A stretch of DNA of 64,000 nt from KBS-96 sp963722585 (GCA_963722585.1 CAVRNU010000043.1:124001-188000), one strand, 5' to 3'. Counted from the first letter of the stretch, positions 39,328 through 48,693 are shown. The notes: a model not told the origin generated them from the sequence alone. A program made the numbers and translations.

Positions 39328-41787
39328 ATGATTCGATGGCAGCTTCTAGTCGAGGATTTTCTCCACGATTTTCACTACGCGCTTCGCAACCTTCGCCAAA
39401 AGCCAGGGTTTGCGGCTGTTGCGTTGGGTACGCTGGCCCTCGGCGTTGGCGCGACGACCGTCATGTTCACTGTAATCGACGGCGTGCTGCTCAAACCCTT
39501 TGCCTATCGCGATCCCAGCCGCCTGGTTCGGTTGCAGGAAAAGACGGACTGGAGCACGCAGTGGGGTAATCTGTGGACTTTCACGTACCCGAATTATCTC
39601 GATTGCAAACGCGAAAGCCGCTCGTTAGATATGGCGGCGTGGAGCATTGAGCGTGGCACGATTAGCGCGCCCGGGCCGGCCGAGTACGTTGACGGCCTCG
39701 AGATGTCGTCCGATCTGTTCTCGGTTCTCGGCGTGAACGTCCGGCTGGGGCGCATGTTTCTCCCCGAAGAGGACCGGCCGGGAGCGGCGCCCGTTGCGAT
39801 CATCAGTTACGGTTTGTGGCAGCGCCGCTTTGGCGGAAGCGCTGCAGCCGTCGGCTCGCAGCTCGTTTTCGATGGCAAGCCCTACACCATTGTCGGCATA
39901 ACGCCCGCGCGCTTCAAGCTCGAGGACGATGCATTTGACCTGTTCACGCCAATCAACCAGGACGCGTCGCCCAGAATGCAAAATCGTCAGGCACACGGCT
40001 TCGGTGTTTGGGCACGGCTTCGTCCAAGGGCGACAGTGGCCCAGGCGCAAACGGAGCTCGCTGTCGTGGGCCGCCGCCTCGCGGCCGAGTACCCGAAATC
40101 AAACAAAGGCCGCACGTTCGTTGCCGAGCCGCTTCGTCCCGATGTCGGAGACGTGCGGTCCACGCTATGGCTGCTCCTCGGCGCGGTCAGCCTTGTGCTA
40201 CTGATCGCGTGCGTCAATGTAGCAAGCTTGCTGTTAGCGCGAGCAGTTTCGCGCGAGCGGGAACTTGCCATGCGCGCCGCGCTCGGGGCCGCCCGGAGCC
40301 GGTTGATCCGTCAATGTCTCACTGAGAGCGCGGTGTTGGGCCTTTCGGGTGGCGCGCTCGGTATTTTGCTTGCCGTTTTTGGTATTCACCCGTTCGTGAC
40401 ATTCTGGCCGGGCAGTCTGCCGCGCGCAGAAGAGGTGCAGCTCGATTGGCGTGTCCTGCTGTTTGCAGTCGCCGTTTCGATCGCGAGCGGTCTTCTTTTC
40501 GGATTGGCGCCGGCGTTGCGCACCCCTGCTCGCCACCTCGAACAAACATTGCGTGCGGGGGCGCGGACGGTGGTAGGAAGCTCGCACCGTTTGCACGGCG
40601 TTTTCGTCATGTCCGAGATTGCACTGGCTGTCGTGCTGTTGGTCTGCGCCGGGATGCTCGGGCGCACACTCCTGCGGCTCTCGTCTCTTGACCCAGGTCT
40701 GAACATCCGGAACATATTGACGGCTCGAATGGCGCTTTCGCCCGCTACGCTCGAAAACCCAGGGCAGATACGCGCGGCCTGGAATGACGTCCTGGATCGC
40801 GCGCGCCGCGTTCGAGGAGTCGAGTCCGTGACGATGGTCGATACGGTCCCGATGCGCGAAGGCAACAACCCAATCGGCTATTGGACCACACCGGCTCAGC
40901 CGCCAGAGAACCGGCAGCCGATTGTGTCGGCAACGAGCGTCACGCCGGATTATCTGAAGGTCGTGGGCACGCCACTGCTCGAAGGCCGATTTTTCGATGA
41001 CCACGATCGCCTGGGCAATGCAGGTGTCGTCGTGATTGATGAGGTTATGGCGCGACAGGCCTTTGGGCGGAGCGAGCCGATTGGAAAGCATCTCTGGATC
41101 CATCTGGGCTCCGATCCCGTGCGCGTGGTCGGGGTTGTGAGACATGTCCGCTATTGGGGGCTTGCCGGCGACGATCAAGCTCAGGTGCGCGCGCAGTTGT
41201 ATTATCCGTTTGCCCAAGTCCCGGACCGGTTGTTGCGCCGCTGGTCCGAACTCATGTCGATTGCGGTCCGAACCAGCATCCCGCCACTGAACCTGATCGA
41301 ACCATTGCGGCGGGAACTGCGCGGAGCGAGCAACGATCAAGTTCTCTATGAGGTTCATACTATGGAGGAGCTTGCGAGCGCTTCGCTCGCCCGCCAACGC
41401 TTTCTGTTGCTGCTGTTCGGCATATTCGCAGGGTTGGCGTTAACACTCGCGTGTATTGGCATTTATGGCGTGCTGGCATATCTGACCAACCAGCGCGTGC
41501 CGGAAATCGGTGTGCGGATGGCGCTTGGCGCCAGTTCTGGAAATGTCATGTGGATGGTGCTGCGGCAGAGCGTTGGAATGATTTTCCTGGGCGTTGGTGT
41601 GGGCGCTGTTGCCGCGGTGGCGGCCGGACGTATATTGGAGCGCCTGGTACAGGGAATGCAACCCACCGGACCATCGACTTTCGCCGCCATGATTTCCGTC
41701 CTGGTCACCGCCGCCCTGTTCGCGAGTTTTCTACCGGCCCGCCGGGCCAGCCGCGTAGACCCGATGACAGCGTTGCGGCAAGAGTAG
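39328..41787 (+). CDS. ADOP-family permease (copy 3, lacking the N-terminal domain)
   Basis: 819 residues. It begins 13 bases after copy 2 with MIRWQLLVEDFLHDFHYALR, so it enters directly at the amphipathic segment before TM1. The roughly 55-residue EEKLDKEL-type cytoplasmic domain of copies 1 and 2 is absent. All membrane blocks are retained: GTLALGVGATTVMFTVIDGV, VLLIACVNVASLLLARAVS, FGIFAGLALTLACIGIYGVL and ARRASRVDPMTALRQE. Frame is open throughout. The domain loss shows it may depend on its neighbours or on no cytoplasmic partner. A family 1 palindrome follows the stop. Confidence 0.9.
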   Translation: MIRWQLLVEDFLHDFHYALRNLRQKPGFAAVALGTLALGVGATTVMFTVIDGVLLKPFAYRDPSRLVRLQEKTDWSTQWGNLWTFTYPNYLDCKRESRSLDMAAWSIERGTISAPGPAEYVDGLEMSSDLFSVLGVNVRLGRMFLPEEDRPGAAPVAIISYGLWQRRFGGSAAAVGSQLVFDGKPYTIVGITPARFKLEDDAFDLFTPINQDASPRMQNRQAHGFGVWARLRPRATVAQAQTELAVVGRRLAAEYPKSNKGRTFVAEPLRPDVGDVRSTLWLLLGAVSLVLLIACVNVASLLLARAVSRERELAMRAALGAARSRLIRQCLTESAVLGLSGGALGILLAVFGIHPFVTFWPGSLPRAEEVQLDWRVLLFAVAVSIASGLLFGLAPALRTPARHLEQTLRAGARTVVGSSHRLHGVFVMSEIALAVVLLVCAGMLGRTLLRLSSLDPGLNIRNILTARMALSPATLENPGQIRAAWNDVLDRARRVRGVESVTMVDTVPMREGNNPIGYWTTPAQPPENRQPIVSATSVTPDYLKVVGTPLLEGRFFDDHDRLGNAGVVVIDEVMARQAFGRSEPIGKHLWIHLGSDPVRVVGVVRHVRYWGLAGDDQAQVRAQLYYPFAQVPDRLLRRWSELMSIAVRTSIPPLNLIEPLRRELRGASNDQVLYEVHTMEELASASLARQRFLLLLFGIFAGLALTLACIGIYGVLAYLTNQRVPEIGVRMALGASSGNVMWMVLRQSVGMIFLGVGVGAVAAVAAGRILERLVQGMQPTGPSTFAAMISVLVTAALFASFLPARRASRVDPMTALRQE

Positions 41788-41794
41788 ATCGCTC

Positions 41795-41887
41795 GTGGCG
41801 CACGCTTGAGCGTGCCGCTGAGGGCTTCAGCCCGCAGTTGAGCTAGAGCAGCTAAAGCACGCTCCAGCACGCTGAAGCGTGCGCCAC
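41795..41887. repeat. Palindromic dispersed element, family 1, copy 3
   Basis: 93 bp in the convergent gap between ADOP copies 3 and 4. Left end gtggcgcacgcttgagcgtg, right end gcacgctgaagcgtgcgcca plus c, forming a long terminal inverted repeat. The interior carries gggcttcagccc and gctccagcacgc. It matches 17035-17128 end to end in layout, inverted in the interior. Confidence 0.85.
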
Positions 41888-41931
41888 ACGTCCTTACCGA
41901 CTTTTCGGGACGCATGAGCTAATTGCCGCCG

Positions 41932-44430
41932 TTATTCCGAGCGCAGCGCCTGCATGACATCGACCCGCGCCGCCCGCGCAGCGGGAACCGCCGAAGCGAT
42001 GACTGCGGCAACCAGCAGCACGAGCGCTGAGCCAGCCAGGGGCAACGCGCCTGGCATTCGCACGTCCGTAAAATAGCTCCCCCACAGACGTGCCAGCCCG
42101 AACCCACACACCGCGCCCGCGACAATGCCTGCCGCCGCCATCGCGGCGCCTTCCGCTATAACACGAGCCAGCAAATGCCGTGGCTGCGATCCAACCGCCA
42201 GCCGGATGCCGAATTCGCGCGTCCGCCCACTGACCGAGAACGCCAGCACGCCCGCGACGCCCACTACTGCGATCACCAGCGCGACGGCCGCGAAGACGCC
42301 GAACACCACAGTGTTCAGCCGGTCCGGCGTCAGCACTTCGGCACGGATGTCTTCCAGCGTCGCCGCGCGTTCAACCGGCTGATCCGGAGACATATTCCGG
42401 ACGATCCGCGTGATCGGCGCCACGAGCGCGTATGGATTGGCGTGCGTGTGAACAAACAAGCGGCCTCCCCAGAGCTCCTGCTGCCCGAAGGGGTGATACA
42501 CAGTCAGGGCTCGACCCGGCATCACATTCTCGTCGTCTACATCGGCCGCGACTCCAACGATCCGGCGCGGCCCCGGGCTTACGTTGATAAACTTCATCAC
42601 GGGGTCGGTCCACATGATGTGGCGGTTGATTGCATCCTGATTCGGAAACATCTGCTGGGCCACGCTCTGACTCACGATCACCACCGGCTCGCTGCCACGG
42701 CGATCGGCATCCGTGAAATCGCGTCCTGAGAGAATCGGGACACCCACCGCCGCGAAGAAACCGGGCGAGACAGTCCGGAACCGGGCGCGCGGATATTCTT
42801 CGCCCGGCGTGCGGACGTGGCCATCCCCGGAGAACTCGAGCCCAAAACCGAAATCGCCTGCATCCCGCCACGGAACGTTGGCGCCTGTTGCCACATCATC
42901 CACGCCCGGGAGCTCCTTTATGCGCCGCATCGTTTCCTTGTAGAAACCGACGATCTGATCGGGCGTCCGTCCGTACGACATCACGGGTACGTTCACCGCC
43001 AGCACATGACGCGTATCGAAGCCGGTCTGTGCTGCCTGTAACGAGAGCAGCGTCTTGAGGAACATGCTGGCGCCGGCCAGCAGCACAAAGGACGCCGCAA
43101 TCTGTATCACGGCGAAGACGCGTAATCGGCGATTCGCGCTGCCCGTAATCCGGAGGCTACTCTGGGACAGGCCGAATCCATACGACTTGTCAGCCGACGG
43201 CAGGCGTGGGACAAACGCCAAAAGTACCGCCGCAACGACAGCTAGTAAAGCCCCAACCCAGAGCAGGCTCGAGTCGACCATCAGATCGAGCGCGCGAACC
43301 GAGAAGCGGGAGGCGTAGCGAGCCAGGATAGCCACCATCGGCCGCGCGCTCAGCACACCGAGCGCCGCGCCGGCGCCACAGAGTAGAAGACTTTCAGCCA
43401 ACAGTGTACGGCGCAGCGCGACCGTGTTTGCGCCCAGCGCCGCCCGGATCGCCAGTTCTCCTTCACGCCGAACCGTTCGCGCGAGAATCAGGTTGGCAAC
43501 ATTCGAGCAGGCGATGATGAAGACGAGCCCCGAAGCCGCCAGCAGAACCAATAAGATGGTCCGCGCCCGAGAGGTAATCTGGTCGCGCAGCAGCCGAGCG
43601 TCGATCTGAGTATGCCCCTTCGCCGAATAAGCTTCCGGATGCTCTTTCATCATCTCCGCGAACACCCCGCGCAGCTCGGCGCGCGCCGACTCGAGAGTTG
43701 CGCCGGGCGCGAGCCGGCCGAATAACTCGGTCATCCGATGCACCCGCCCGGTCACCATCGTTGCCGACAGATGATGCGGGCTTGTAACGACATTGGCGAT
43801 GATTTCGGTCTCCGCCGGATACGGTATCGAGGGTTCCAGCACTCCAATGATCGTGGCCGTCCGCGTGCCCAACCGGATGGTTTTGCCGACCACGGATCGG
43901 TCGCTCTTAAGCGCTGTGGTCCAGAAACGATACGTCAGCACTGCCGCTCCAGCGGCTTTCGGGCCGTCGTCCCGCATGTCGAGCAACCGGCCGAGCACCG
44001 GATGCAAACCCATCACCTCGAAATACGATCCGCCGACTACGCCCGCGCGGACCTCGCGCGGCTCGCCGAGGCCGACCATGGTGAAACCGATGGTCGAGAA
44101 GTCGCCGAATGCGCTGACGGTTTTGATGCGAGCCTGCAAATCACGGATCTCCGGCACGGAAAATGTAGTGTTCTCGACACCGATACCCGGCGCGCTCTGG
44201 CGGATGTAGATCAGCCGGTTCTCGTCGCGATTAGCAAGCGGCCGCAGCAATACGCCGCGCACCAGCGTGAAAATGGCCGAATTAGCGCCGATACCGAGCG
44301 CCAGCGTGAATACCACGGTCGCCGTAAGCCCTTTCGCGCGCGCGAGTGAGCGGGCCGCGAATTTCAAGTCGTGCAAGAAGGTTACGATCGCCTCGTAGAG
44401 TTGCGAATGACCCTGGTAGCTCTCGGTCAT
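41932..44430 (-). CDS. ADOP-family FtsX/MacB-like permease (copy 4, divergent type)
   Basis: 832 residues on the minus strand, convergent with copies 1-3. It lacks the EEKLDKEL-type N-terminal domain and begins near TM1 (LHDLKFAARSLARAKG, then FTLALGIGANSAIFTLVRGV). Central FtsX block: LVFIIACSNVANLILARTVR and EGELAIRAALGANTV. C-terminal block: VVGVAGVLAFSVSGRTREFG, IRLAVGSQPRHLLARVI, ending AARAARVDVMQALRSE. Its periplasmic domains are little like those of copies 1-3, so it belongs to another branch of the family and is not a recent tandem duplicate. No PadR regulator is adjacent. Confidence 0.88.
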   Translation of the reverse strand: MTESYQGHSQLYEAIVTFLHDLKFAARSLARAKGLTATVVFTLALGIGANSAIFTLVRGVLLRPLANRDENRLIYIRQSAPGIGVENTTFSVPEIRDLQARIKTVSAFGDFSTIGFTMVGLGEPREVRAGVVGGSYFEVMGLHPVLGRLLDMRDDGPKAAGAAVLTYRFWTTALKSDRSVVGKTIRLGTRTATIIGVLEPSIPYPAETEIIANVVTSPHHLSATMVTGRVHRMTELFGRLAPGATLESARAELRGVFAEMMKEHPEAYSAKGHTQIDARLLRDQITSRARTILLVLLAASGLVFIIACSNVANLILARTVRREGELAIRAALGANTVALRRTLLAESLLLCGAGAALGVLSARPMVAILARYASRFSVRALDLMVDSSLLWVGALLAVVAAVLLAFVPRLPSADKSYGFGLSQSSLRITGSANRRLRVFAVIQIAASFVLLAGASMFLKTLLSLQAAQTGFDTRHVLAVNVPVMSYGRTPDQIVGFYKETMRRIKELPGVDDVATGANVPWRDAGDFGFGLEFSGDGHVRTPGEEYPRARFRTVSPGFFAAVGVPILSGRDFTDADRRGSEPVVIVSQSVAQQMFPNQDAINRHIMWTDPVMKFINVSPGPRRIVGVAADVDDENVMPGRALTVYHPFGQQELWGGRLFVHTHANPYALVAPITRIVRNMSPDQPVERAATLEDIRAEVLTPDRLNTVVFGVFAAVALVIAVVGVAGVLAFSVSGRTREFGIRLAVGSQPRHLLARVIAEGAAMAAAGIVAGAVCGFGLARLWGSYFTDVRMPGALPLAGSALVLLVAAVIASAVPAARAARVDVMQALRSE

Positions 44431-44543
44431 ACTGATTACCCCCCCATCTGGTGCTCTATTCTATACGTCGAATACGGACTTGCGAGATCGACAGGTTCAG
44501 GATCTTCTTCACGTGGTGAAACACTGAGAATAGATCGTCTGTA

Positions 44544-45644
44544 ATGTCATCTCCGCTTTCCGCCGAACAAGTCAAACGAGCCGCCCTCGAGTCCGGTTTC
44601 GAGCTTGCGGGCATTGCGTCCGCGGAACCATCGTCCGATTACGCCCGCTACCAGGAATGGGTGGCGAACGGCATGGCGGGGGAGATGAGCTATCTCACGG
44701 ATCATCGGGGCGGGATTCGGGAAGACGCCCGAAATCTGCTGCCCAGCGCCAAGAGCATACTCTGCGTGGGAAAGCTGTATAACTCTCCCTATCCTTACTC
44801 GACACGATTTCACGACGAAGAGCGGGCTTGGATTTCCAGATATGCCTGGGGGTCCGATTATCACGAGATTCTCCGTGAGGGACTGATCGAAGTTGCGGCG
44901 CGGCTTCGGGAACTGGCCAGCGAAAACTTTGACTGGCGCGTCTCGGTCGACACGGCCCCGCTGCTCGAGCGCAGCTACGCGCGCCTGGCAGGCCTTGGCT
45001 GGATCGGGAGAAACACCTGCCTGATTAGCGAGCGGCATGGCTCGTGGTTTTTTCTCGGTGAGCTGCTGCTGAGCCTCGATCTGGTTCCCGACTCTCCGGC
45101 GCCGAATCGTTGCGGAACCTGCCGCCGCTGCATCGACGCCTGTCCGACTCAGGCTTTCACGCAAAAGGCGGACGGAACTTGGGCGCTCGATAGCCGGAAC
45201 TGCATTTCGTACCTGACGATCGAAAAACGCGGCGAAATCGCAAGTGAATTGCAAGCCGGAATAGGCCATCACATTTTCGGCTGCGATATCTGCCAGGATG
45301 TTTGCCCCTGGAACCGCCGCGAACACTTTAGCTCGGTCGAAGAATTTGCGCCGCGAGCCTTCGCGCCGCGTTTGGCCGAGCTAGCGCGGCTAACTGCGGA
45401 TGAGTTCCGCCGGATGTTTCGGAACACACCCGTTTGGCGGACCAAGTACAGCGGATTTCTCCGAAATGTCGCGATGGCGATGGGAAACACCGGCCAGCCG
45501 AGCTTCATCGAACCTCTTCGGAGGTTAGCCGCAAGCGGCGATCAAGTGGTTGCCGAAGCCGCGGCGCAGGCAATAGCGAGGCTTGAGACGAGCGCGTCGC
45601 ACTTATGTAATTGCCCTACGGATTCTGCCGTCTTCTGCCGATAG
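44544..45644 (+). CDS. queG: Epoxyqueuosine reductase
   Basis: 366-residue cobalamin- and iron-sulphur-dependent enzyme that reduces epoxyqueuosine to queuosine in tRNA, the last step of queuosine synthesis. Seen: GMAGEMSYL, the catalytic Asp136 in VSVDTAPLLERSYARLAGLG, IGRNTCLI, two ferredoxin-type clusters (CGTCRRCIDACPT and CDICQDVCPWN) with an intervening CISYLTIEKRG, and a HEAT-like C terminus (FLRNVAMAMGN). Length and motif order match QueG. The first in-frame ATG at 44544 fits the family start. Confidence 0.95.
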   Translation: MSSPLSAEQVKRAALESGFELAGIASAEPSSDYARYQEWVANGMAGEMSYLTDHRGGIREDARNLLPSAKSILCVGKLYNSPYPYSTRFHDEERAWISRYAWGSDYHEILREGLIEVAARLRELASENFDWRVSVDTAPLLERSYARLAGLGWIGRNTCLISERHGSWFFLGELLLSLDLVPDSPAPNRCGTCRRCIDACPTQAFTQKADGTWALDSRNCISYLTIEKRGEIASELQAGIGHHIFGCDICQDVCPWNRREHFSSVEEFAPRAFAPRLAELARLTADEFRRMFRNTPVWRTKYSGFLRNVAMAMGNTGQPSFIEPLRRLAASGDQVVAEAAAQAIARLETSASHLCNCPTDSAVFCR

Positions 45645-45656
45645 CAATGCAGGTAC

Positions 45657-46148
45657 ATGGCACTGCGTCGCACACACTGGATACTCACTTCCTTGCTGAT
45701 TCTGACTTGTCCGCTTTCGATCTGGTGCGGGCAGTCGCAGCTCCTTTATGGAGCGATGGTTTATATCGCCTCGTCGCCCGATTACGCTCTTGGAGCGCTG
45801 CTGGAGACCGAGATACACAAACGCAAGCTGCCGGTCATTATTTCGCCCGACCGCCAGAACGCAAACTATGTACTGGCGGCATACGTACGCAGCCTGGGAC
45901 TGCCCGCCGTGGCGGTGGTGGGAACACAGAAATCGAGAACGGTCTGGGAAGCCAAAGTAGTGCTGGCCGATGCGCAAACCAAGAGTATCGCGTGGAGCGC
46001 CGAATTCCGTGGACCCTGCCCTCCGTGTGACGCGTCCCCCTCAAAGGCCGGACAAGTGTTCGCAGCCAAATTCGCAAAGCGGCTGCAGCAGGATCTCTTC
46101 GAACGCGAGTCGATTTCCGACCGAATCGACGACGTATTGGCGCCCTAG
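45657..46148 (+). CDS. Exported protein of unknown function
   Basis: 163 residues with a signal peptide (LTSLLILTCPLSIWCGQ). The mature part begins with AMVYIASSPDYALGALLETE and contains strands ILPV-type KLPVIISPDRQNANYVLAAY, TVWEAKVVLADAQTKSIAWS, and a PCPPC motif near residue 123, two Cys that may bind metal or form a disulphide. The alternation of strand and helix recalls LptE/FlgO-like or similar envelope domains, but I cannot name the family. It lies 12 bases after queG and may be co-transcribed with it. Confidence 0.65.
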   Translation: MALRRTHWILTSLLILTCPLSIWCGQSQLLYGAMVYIASSPDYALGALLETEIHKRKLPVIISPDRQNANYVLAAYVRSLGLPAVAVVGTQKSRTVWEAKVVLADAQTKSIAWSAEFRGPCPPCDASPSKAGQVFAAKFAKRLQQDLFERESISDRIDDVLAP

Positions 46149-46200
46149 CGGAAGTTCGCCAACCGGCCGTTCTGAACACGGCATACGGCAAGCAATTGAT

Positions 46201-46329
46201 AATCCTAACCGAGCCGCGACCACAGGGAGCGGTCTGCCGGATTTCTTCACAGCTTCTCGCGCGCGCGGCTCGATCAAGCACCCAAGTTCGCAGGGGTTGT
46301 CTCCGAGCCACGACCGCCAGCGAGTGGTT
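46201..46329. repeat. Family 2 palindromic element, diverged copy
   Basis: Holds aaccgagccgcgaccacagg followed by gagcgg at the left, and ccgagccacgaccgccagcg followed by agtgg at the right. These match the inner arms of the family 2 elements. It sits between convergent genes. The 46149-46343 gap holds nothing else I can identify. Confidence 0.55.
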
Positions 46330-46343
46330 ATTTTCTTCCCGTA

Positions 46344-47135
46344 TCAGCGAATCGCGCCGGTGTGCCCCGGTTGTTCTGGAGTCGGGGTTATAAAGATTTT
46401 AGGTCCGCTGGGAGCTTCGCTGCCTCCGGATGGTTCCTCGGTCACGGTAAGTTCCGAGACCCCCGAAACCAGGTCGTTATCGTCAAACTCAACCTCGGCT
46501 CTGCCAGAATCGTCCGGGTCAAGTGTTCCGATACTGACGATCTTAGGATCGACATCGCGCATCAACCACGTTTGGTATTCCTGGCCGGCCGGTGGCTTGG
46601 GCAAATACGAAGCCAAGACCAAAATTTCGTTGTTTTGCTCGATCAAAGCATAAGCAACGGCTGCCGTGTCGGCCTTGGCGCGGCGTAAATCCATCAGCGC
46701 GACTCCAGGATGGGCGAGCAAGTCAAGGAGCCGTTCATTCTGCCTGACCGCCTGCTTGTCACGCTCACTCAGATTCTGATACGTATTCAGATCGGCCTGT
46801 TGATGCATCACTTGCCGGTGCAGACTGTCCATCTGGGCAGCAGCCGTCTTCCCGCCGGACAACTCGAGCGCACGCTTCAAATCGCCAATTTGAGCATTCC
46901 GCCGATTGAGTTCAACGCGAAGCGTAGCCGCATTCGTCTGTGCATTCACCAGCTCGGATGCCACCTGCTGGTTGCCCAGGCGTGCATATTGGCTGCCGGA
47001 AAACCAGCCTCCCGCCCCCACCAGTAGGACAATCGCAGAGGCCAGAGCGGCGAACGTGGGCCGAAAGGCCAGACGCCCAGTCGGGACGGCACTGCCCGGG
47101 GGTACCGCTTTGGCGAGATCACCTGATCGCTGCAT
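46344..47135 (-). CDS. Membrane protein with RskA-like anti-sigma C-terminal domain, no zinc anti-sigma domain
   Basis: 263 residues from ATG 47135. A short cytoplasmic stretch (about 1-30) precedes one transmembrane helix (FAALASAIVLLVGAGGWFSG). A periplasmic coiled coil (about 55-140; AQTNAATLRVELNRRNAQIG, DLKRALELSG, QMDSLHRQVMHQQADLN) leads to an RskA/anti-sigma-K C-terminal domain (AYALIEQNNEILVLASYLPK, PPAGQEYQTWLMRD, SIGTLDPDDSGRAEVEF, SELTVTEEPSGGSEAPSGP). The cytoplasmic HxxxCxxC module that binds the sigma factor is missing. It may act as a periplasmic sensor or a truncated anti-sigma factor. An ECF sigma gene lies 550 bases away on the opposite strand. Confidence 0.78.
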   Translation of the reverse strand: MQRSGDLAKAVPPGSAVPTGRLAFRPTFAALASAIVLLVGAGGWFSGSQYARLGNQQVASELVNAQTNAATLRVELNRRNAQIGDLKRALELSGGKTAAAQMDSLHRQVMHQQADLNTYQNLSERDKQAVRQNERLLDLLAHPGVALMDLRRAKADTAAVAYALIEQNNEILVLASYLPKPPAGQEYQTWLMRDVDPKIVSIGTLDPDDSGRAEVEFDDNDLVSGVSELTVTEEPSGGSEAPSGPKIFITPTPEQPGHTGAIR

Positions 47136-47460
47136 GGTATAAAACTCGAGTGACGCGGGCCGGTATCCTTCTCGTCCGCCGCTTAGAAGACACAAAAGCT
47201 GTATACCGAACCACCCTAGTCGGGCTGGCTCGGGTTAAGATCCTTAGGTCAATGGAAGCTTTATACTAAGTCTAAGCCCATTATGTCTGCGCCAGGGGAG
47301 CGTTCCATCGACACCACAAAGGAGTGTATTGAGCATGGGCTTGGGACCGCGCACAATCAGGTGACCGAAATCGCCATTGCTTCGCCAAATATAAGGGGAA
47401 ACAGGAACTATACACACTTTTTCATTGCGAAAGAAGTATCTCCCAGGTACTAATAGTTTT

Positions 47461-47673
47461 ATGCCTCACGGGAGCTCGTCTTGCCGGAGCAAGGTGCCCA
47501 CCTTGGTCCGGTCGGAGTTGGAGTCGCTCTACGCGCGCCGTTCCGCTCTCACTGCGACGATTCAGGCCTTGGAGCGGTATCAGGCCGGGCTAGCGACGGA
47601 ACGTCCTCTCGCCAAAGCCAGTTTGGAAATCAGTCCAAAGCTTTGTAACCTGACTACTTGCCGGAACGCCTAG
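47461..47673 (+). CDS. Small hypothetical protein upstream of the ECF sigma gene
   Basis: 70 residues from ATG 47461. The middle forms a single amphipathic helix (SELESLYARRSALTATIQAL, then ERYQAG), suggesting a short coiled coil. Two Cys occur near the ends. It stops 14 bases before the ECF sigma start, so it could be a leader or small partner of that operon. An in-frame TTG at 47425 is an alternative start. No homology recognised and no strong ribosome-binding site, so it may be non-coding. Confidence 0.35.
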   Translation: MPHGSSSCRSKVPTLVRSELESLYARRSALTATIQALERYQAGLATERPLAKASLEISPKLCNLTTCRNA

Positions 47674-47687
47674 GAATTTGAGAGTCG

Positions 47688-48290
47688 ATGAGTGCAGTCC
47701 GGCCAGGTCCGGGCATGCTTGTCGAATCGCAACTGATTGAGAGAGCGAAGGAGGGAGATCCTTCGGCGTTCAATCAGGTGGTTCTGGCGTATCGGAAGCG
47801 GATTCTCGGAACCATATCAAGGTTGATTGGGCGTCCCGAGGACGTCGAGGACGTCGCACAGGAGGTATTTGTCCGGCTTTATTATTCGCTAGATCAGCTG
47901 CGTTCGGCCGACGTTTTCGAGCCGTGGTTATATCGCCTGACAGTGAATGCGGCATATGACTACTTGAGGCGAGTGAAGCGGCGCCATGAGTCAAGGATGG
48001 CCGACATGAGCGAGACGCAGGTGGTGATGGCAGACTCGGCGGCCGGCGGAAAGCGCAGCGCGGAAGAAGAGCGGAAACGAAAGGTAAAGGACCTTGTGGA
48101 GGCGCTGTTCGAGCACGTGTCGGAAGAAGACCGCATCCTGCTAACGCTCAAAGAGGTAGAAGGCCTGTCGCTCAAAGAGTTGGAGCAGATTTACAGGGTT
48201 AATGAAAACGCTTTGAAGGTTCGGCTCTTTCGAGCGCGACAACGAGTTTTGAAAGCCTATGACGCGGCAAAGGCGAATGGTAGATTATAG
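47688..48290 (+). CDS. ECF RNA polymerase sigma factor (RpoE type)
   Basis: 200-residue extracytoplasmic-function sigma factor directing RNA polymerase to stress promoters. Region 2 is seen as AFNQVVLAYRKRILGTISRL and DVEDVAQEVFVRLYYSLDQL; region 4 as LTLKEVEGLSLKELEQIYRV followed by NENALKVRLFRARQRVLKAY. A charged linker (SAAGGKRSAEEERKRKVKDL) joins them. The next two genes, a membrane protein and a CpxP-like protein, follow closely in the same direction and look like its regulator and sensor or target. Confidence 0.9.
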   Translation: MSAVRPGPGMLVESQLIERAKEGDPSAFNQVVLAYRKRILGTISRLIGRPEDVEDVAQEVFVRLYYSLDQLRSADVFEPWLYRLTVNAAYDYLRRVKRRHESRMADMSETQVVMADSAAGGKRSAEEERKRKVKDLVEALFEHVSEEDRILLTLKEVEGLSLKELEQIYRVNENALKVRLFRARQRVLKAYDAAKANGRL

Positions 48291-48345
48291 AGTCTGTTCC
48301 GGCTAAAACCGCGTTCTGGGACGATTCAGCAGAGAGGGACAAAAG

Positions 48346-48693
48346 ATGGCGGAGCGTGAACCTCACCTCGAAGAAATGTGGTTAGAATATCGGGCTGCTT
48401 TTCCCGACATCGAGCCGGCAGCGGACTTCATGCCTCGACTGTGGGCCCGAATTGAAAGCAGAAGCAGTTTTACTCTAGTGTTTCAGCGGCTGGCTCGACT
48501 TCTGGTTACAGCCGCCGCGGCCGCCTGTCTGCTCTTGGCGGCTTTGAACATGGCTCCGCATCCTGCCCGGGCAAGCTCGCACACGAAGTACGCCACCTAC
48601 ACCGACGCGCTGACTGCCGAAACCACTTTGGAACGCACGTATTATTCAGATTCGAGGCGTCCCGAAGCCTTTCCAATAGATTTTCGCCAATAG
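48346..48693 (+). CDS. Putative membrane-bound anti-sigma factor
   Basis: 115 residues: about 45 cytoplasmic residues (REPHLEEMWLEYRAAFPDIE, then PAADFMPRLWARIE), one transmembrane helix (RLLVTAAAAACLLLAALNM) and a short periplasmic tail. Single-span topology directly after an ECF sigma gene (55 bases) is that of anti-sigma factors. No zinc-binding HxxxCxxC motif is present, so it would be of the non-zinc class. It precedes the CpxP-like gene by ten bases. Function is inferred from context and topology. Confidence 0.65.
   Translation: MAEREPHLEEMWLEYRAAFPDIEPAADFMPRLWARIESRSSFTLVFQRLARLLVTAAAAACLLLAALNMAPHPARASSHTKYATYTDALTAETTLERTYYSDSRRPEAFPIDFRQ

Noticed and set aside
47404..47440. ggaact followed by a candidate ECF -10 region upstream of the sigma operon
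   Set aside because: A ggaact -35-like hexamer is present, but no convincing -10 element lies at the right distance.
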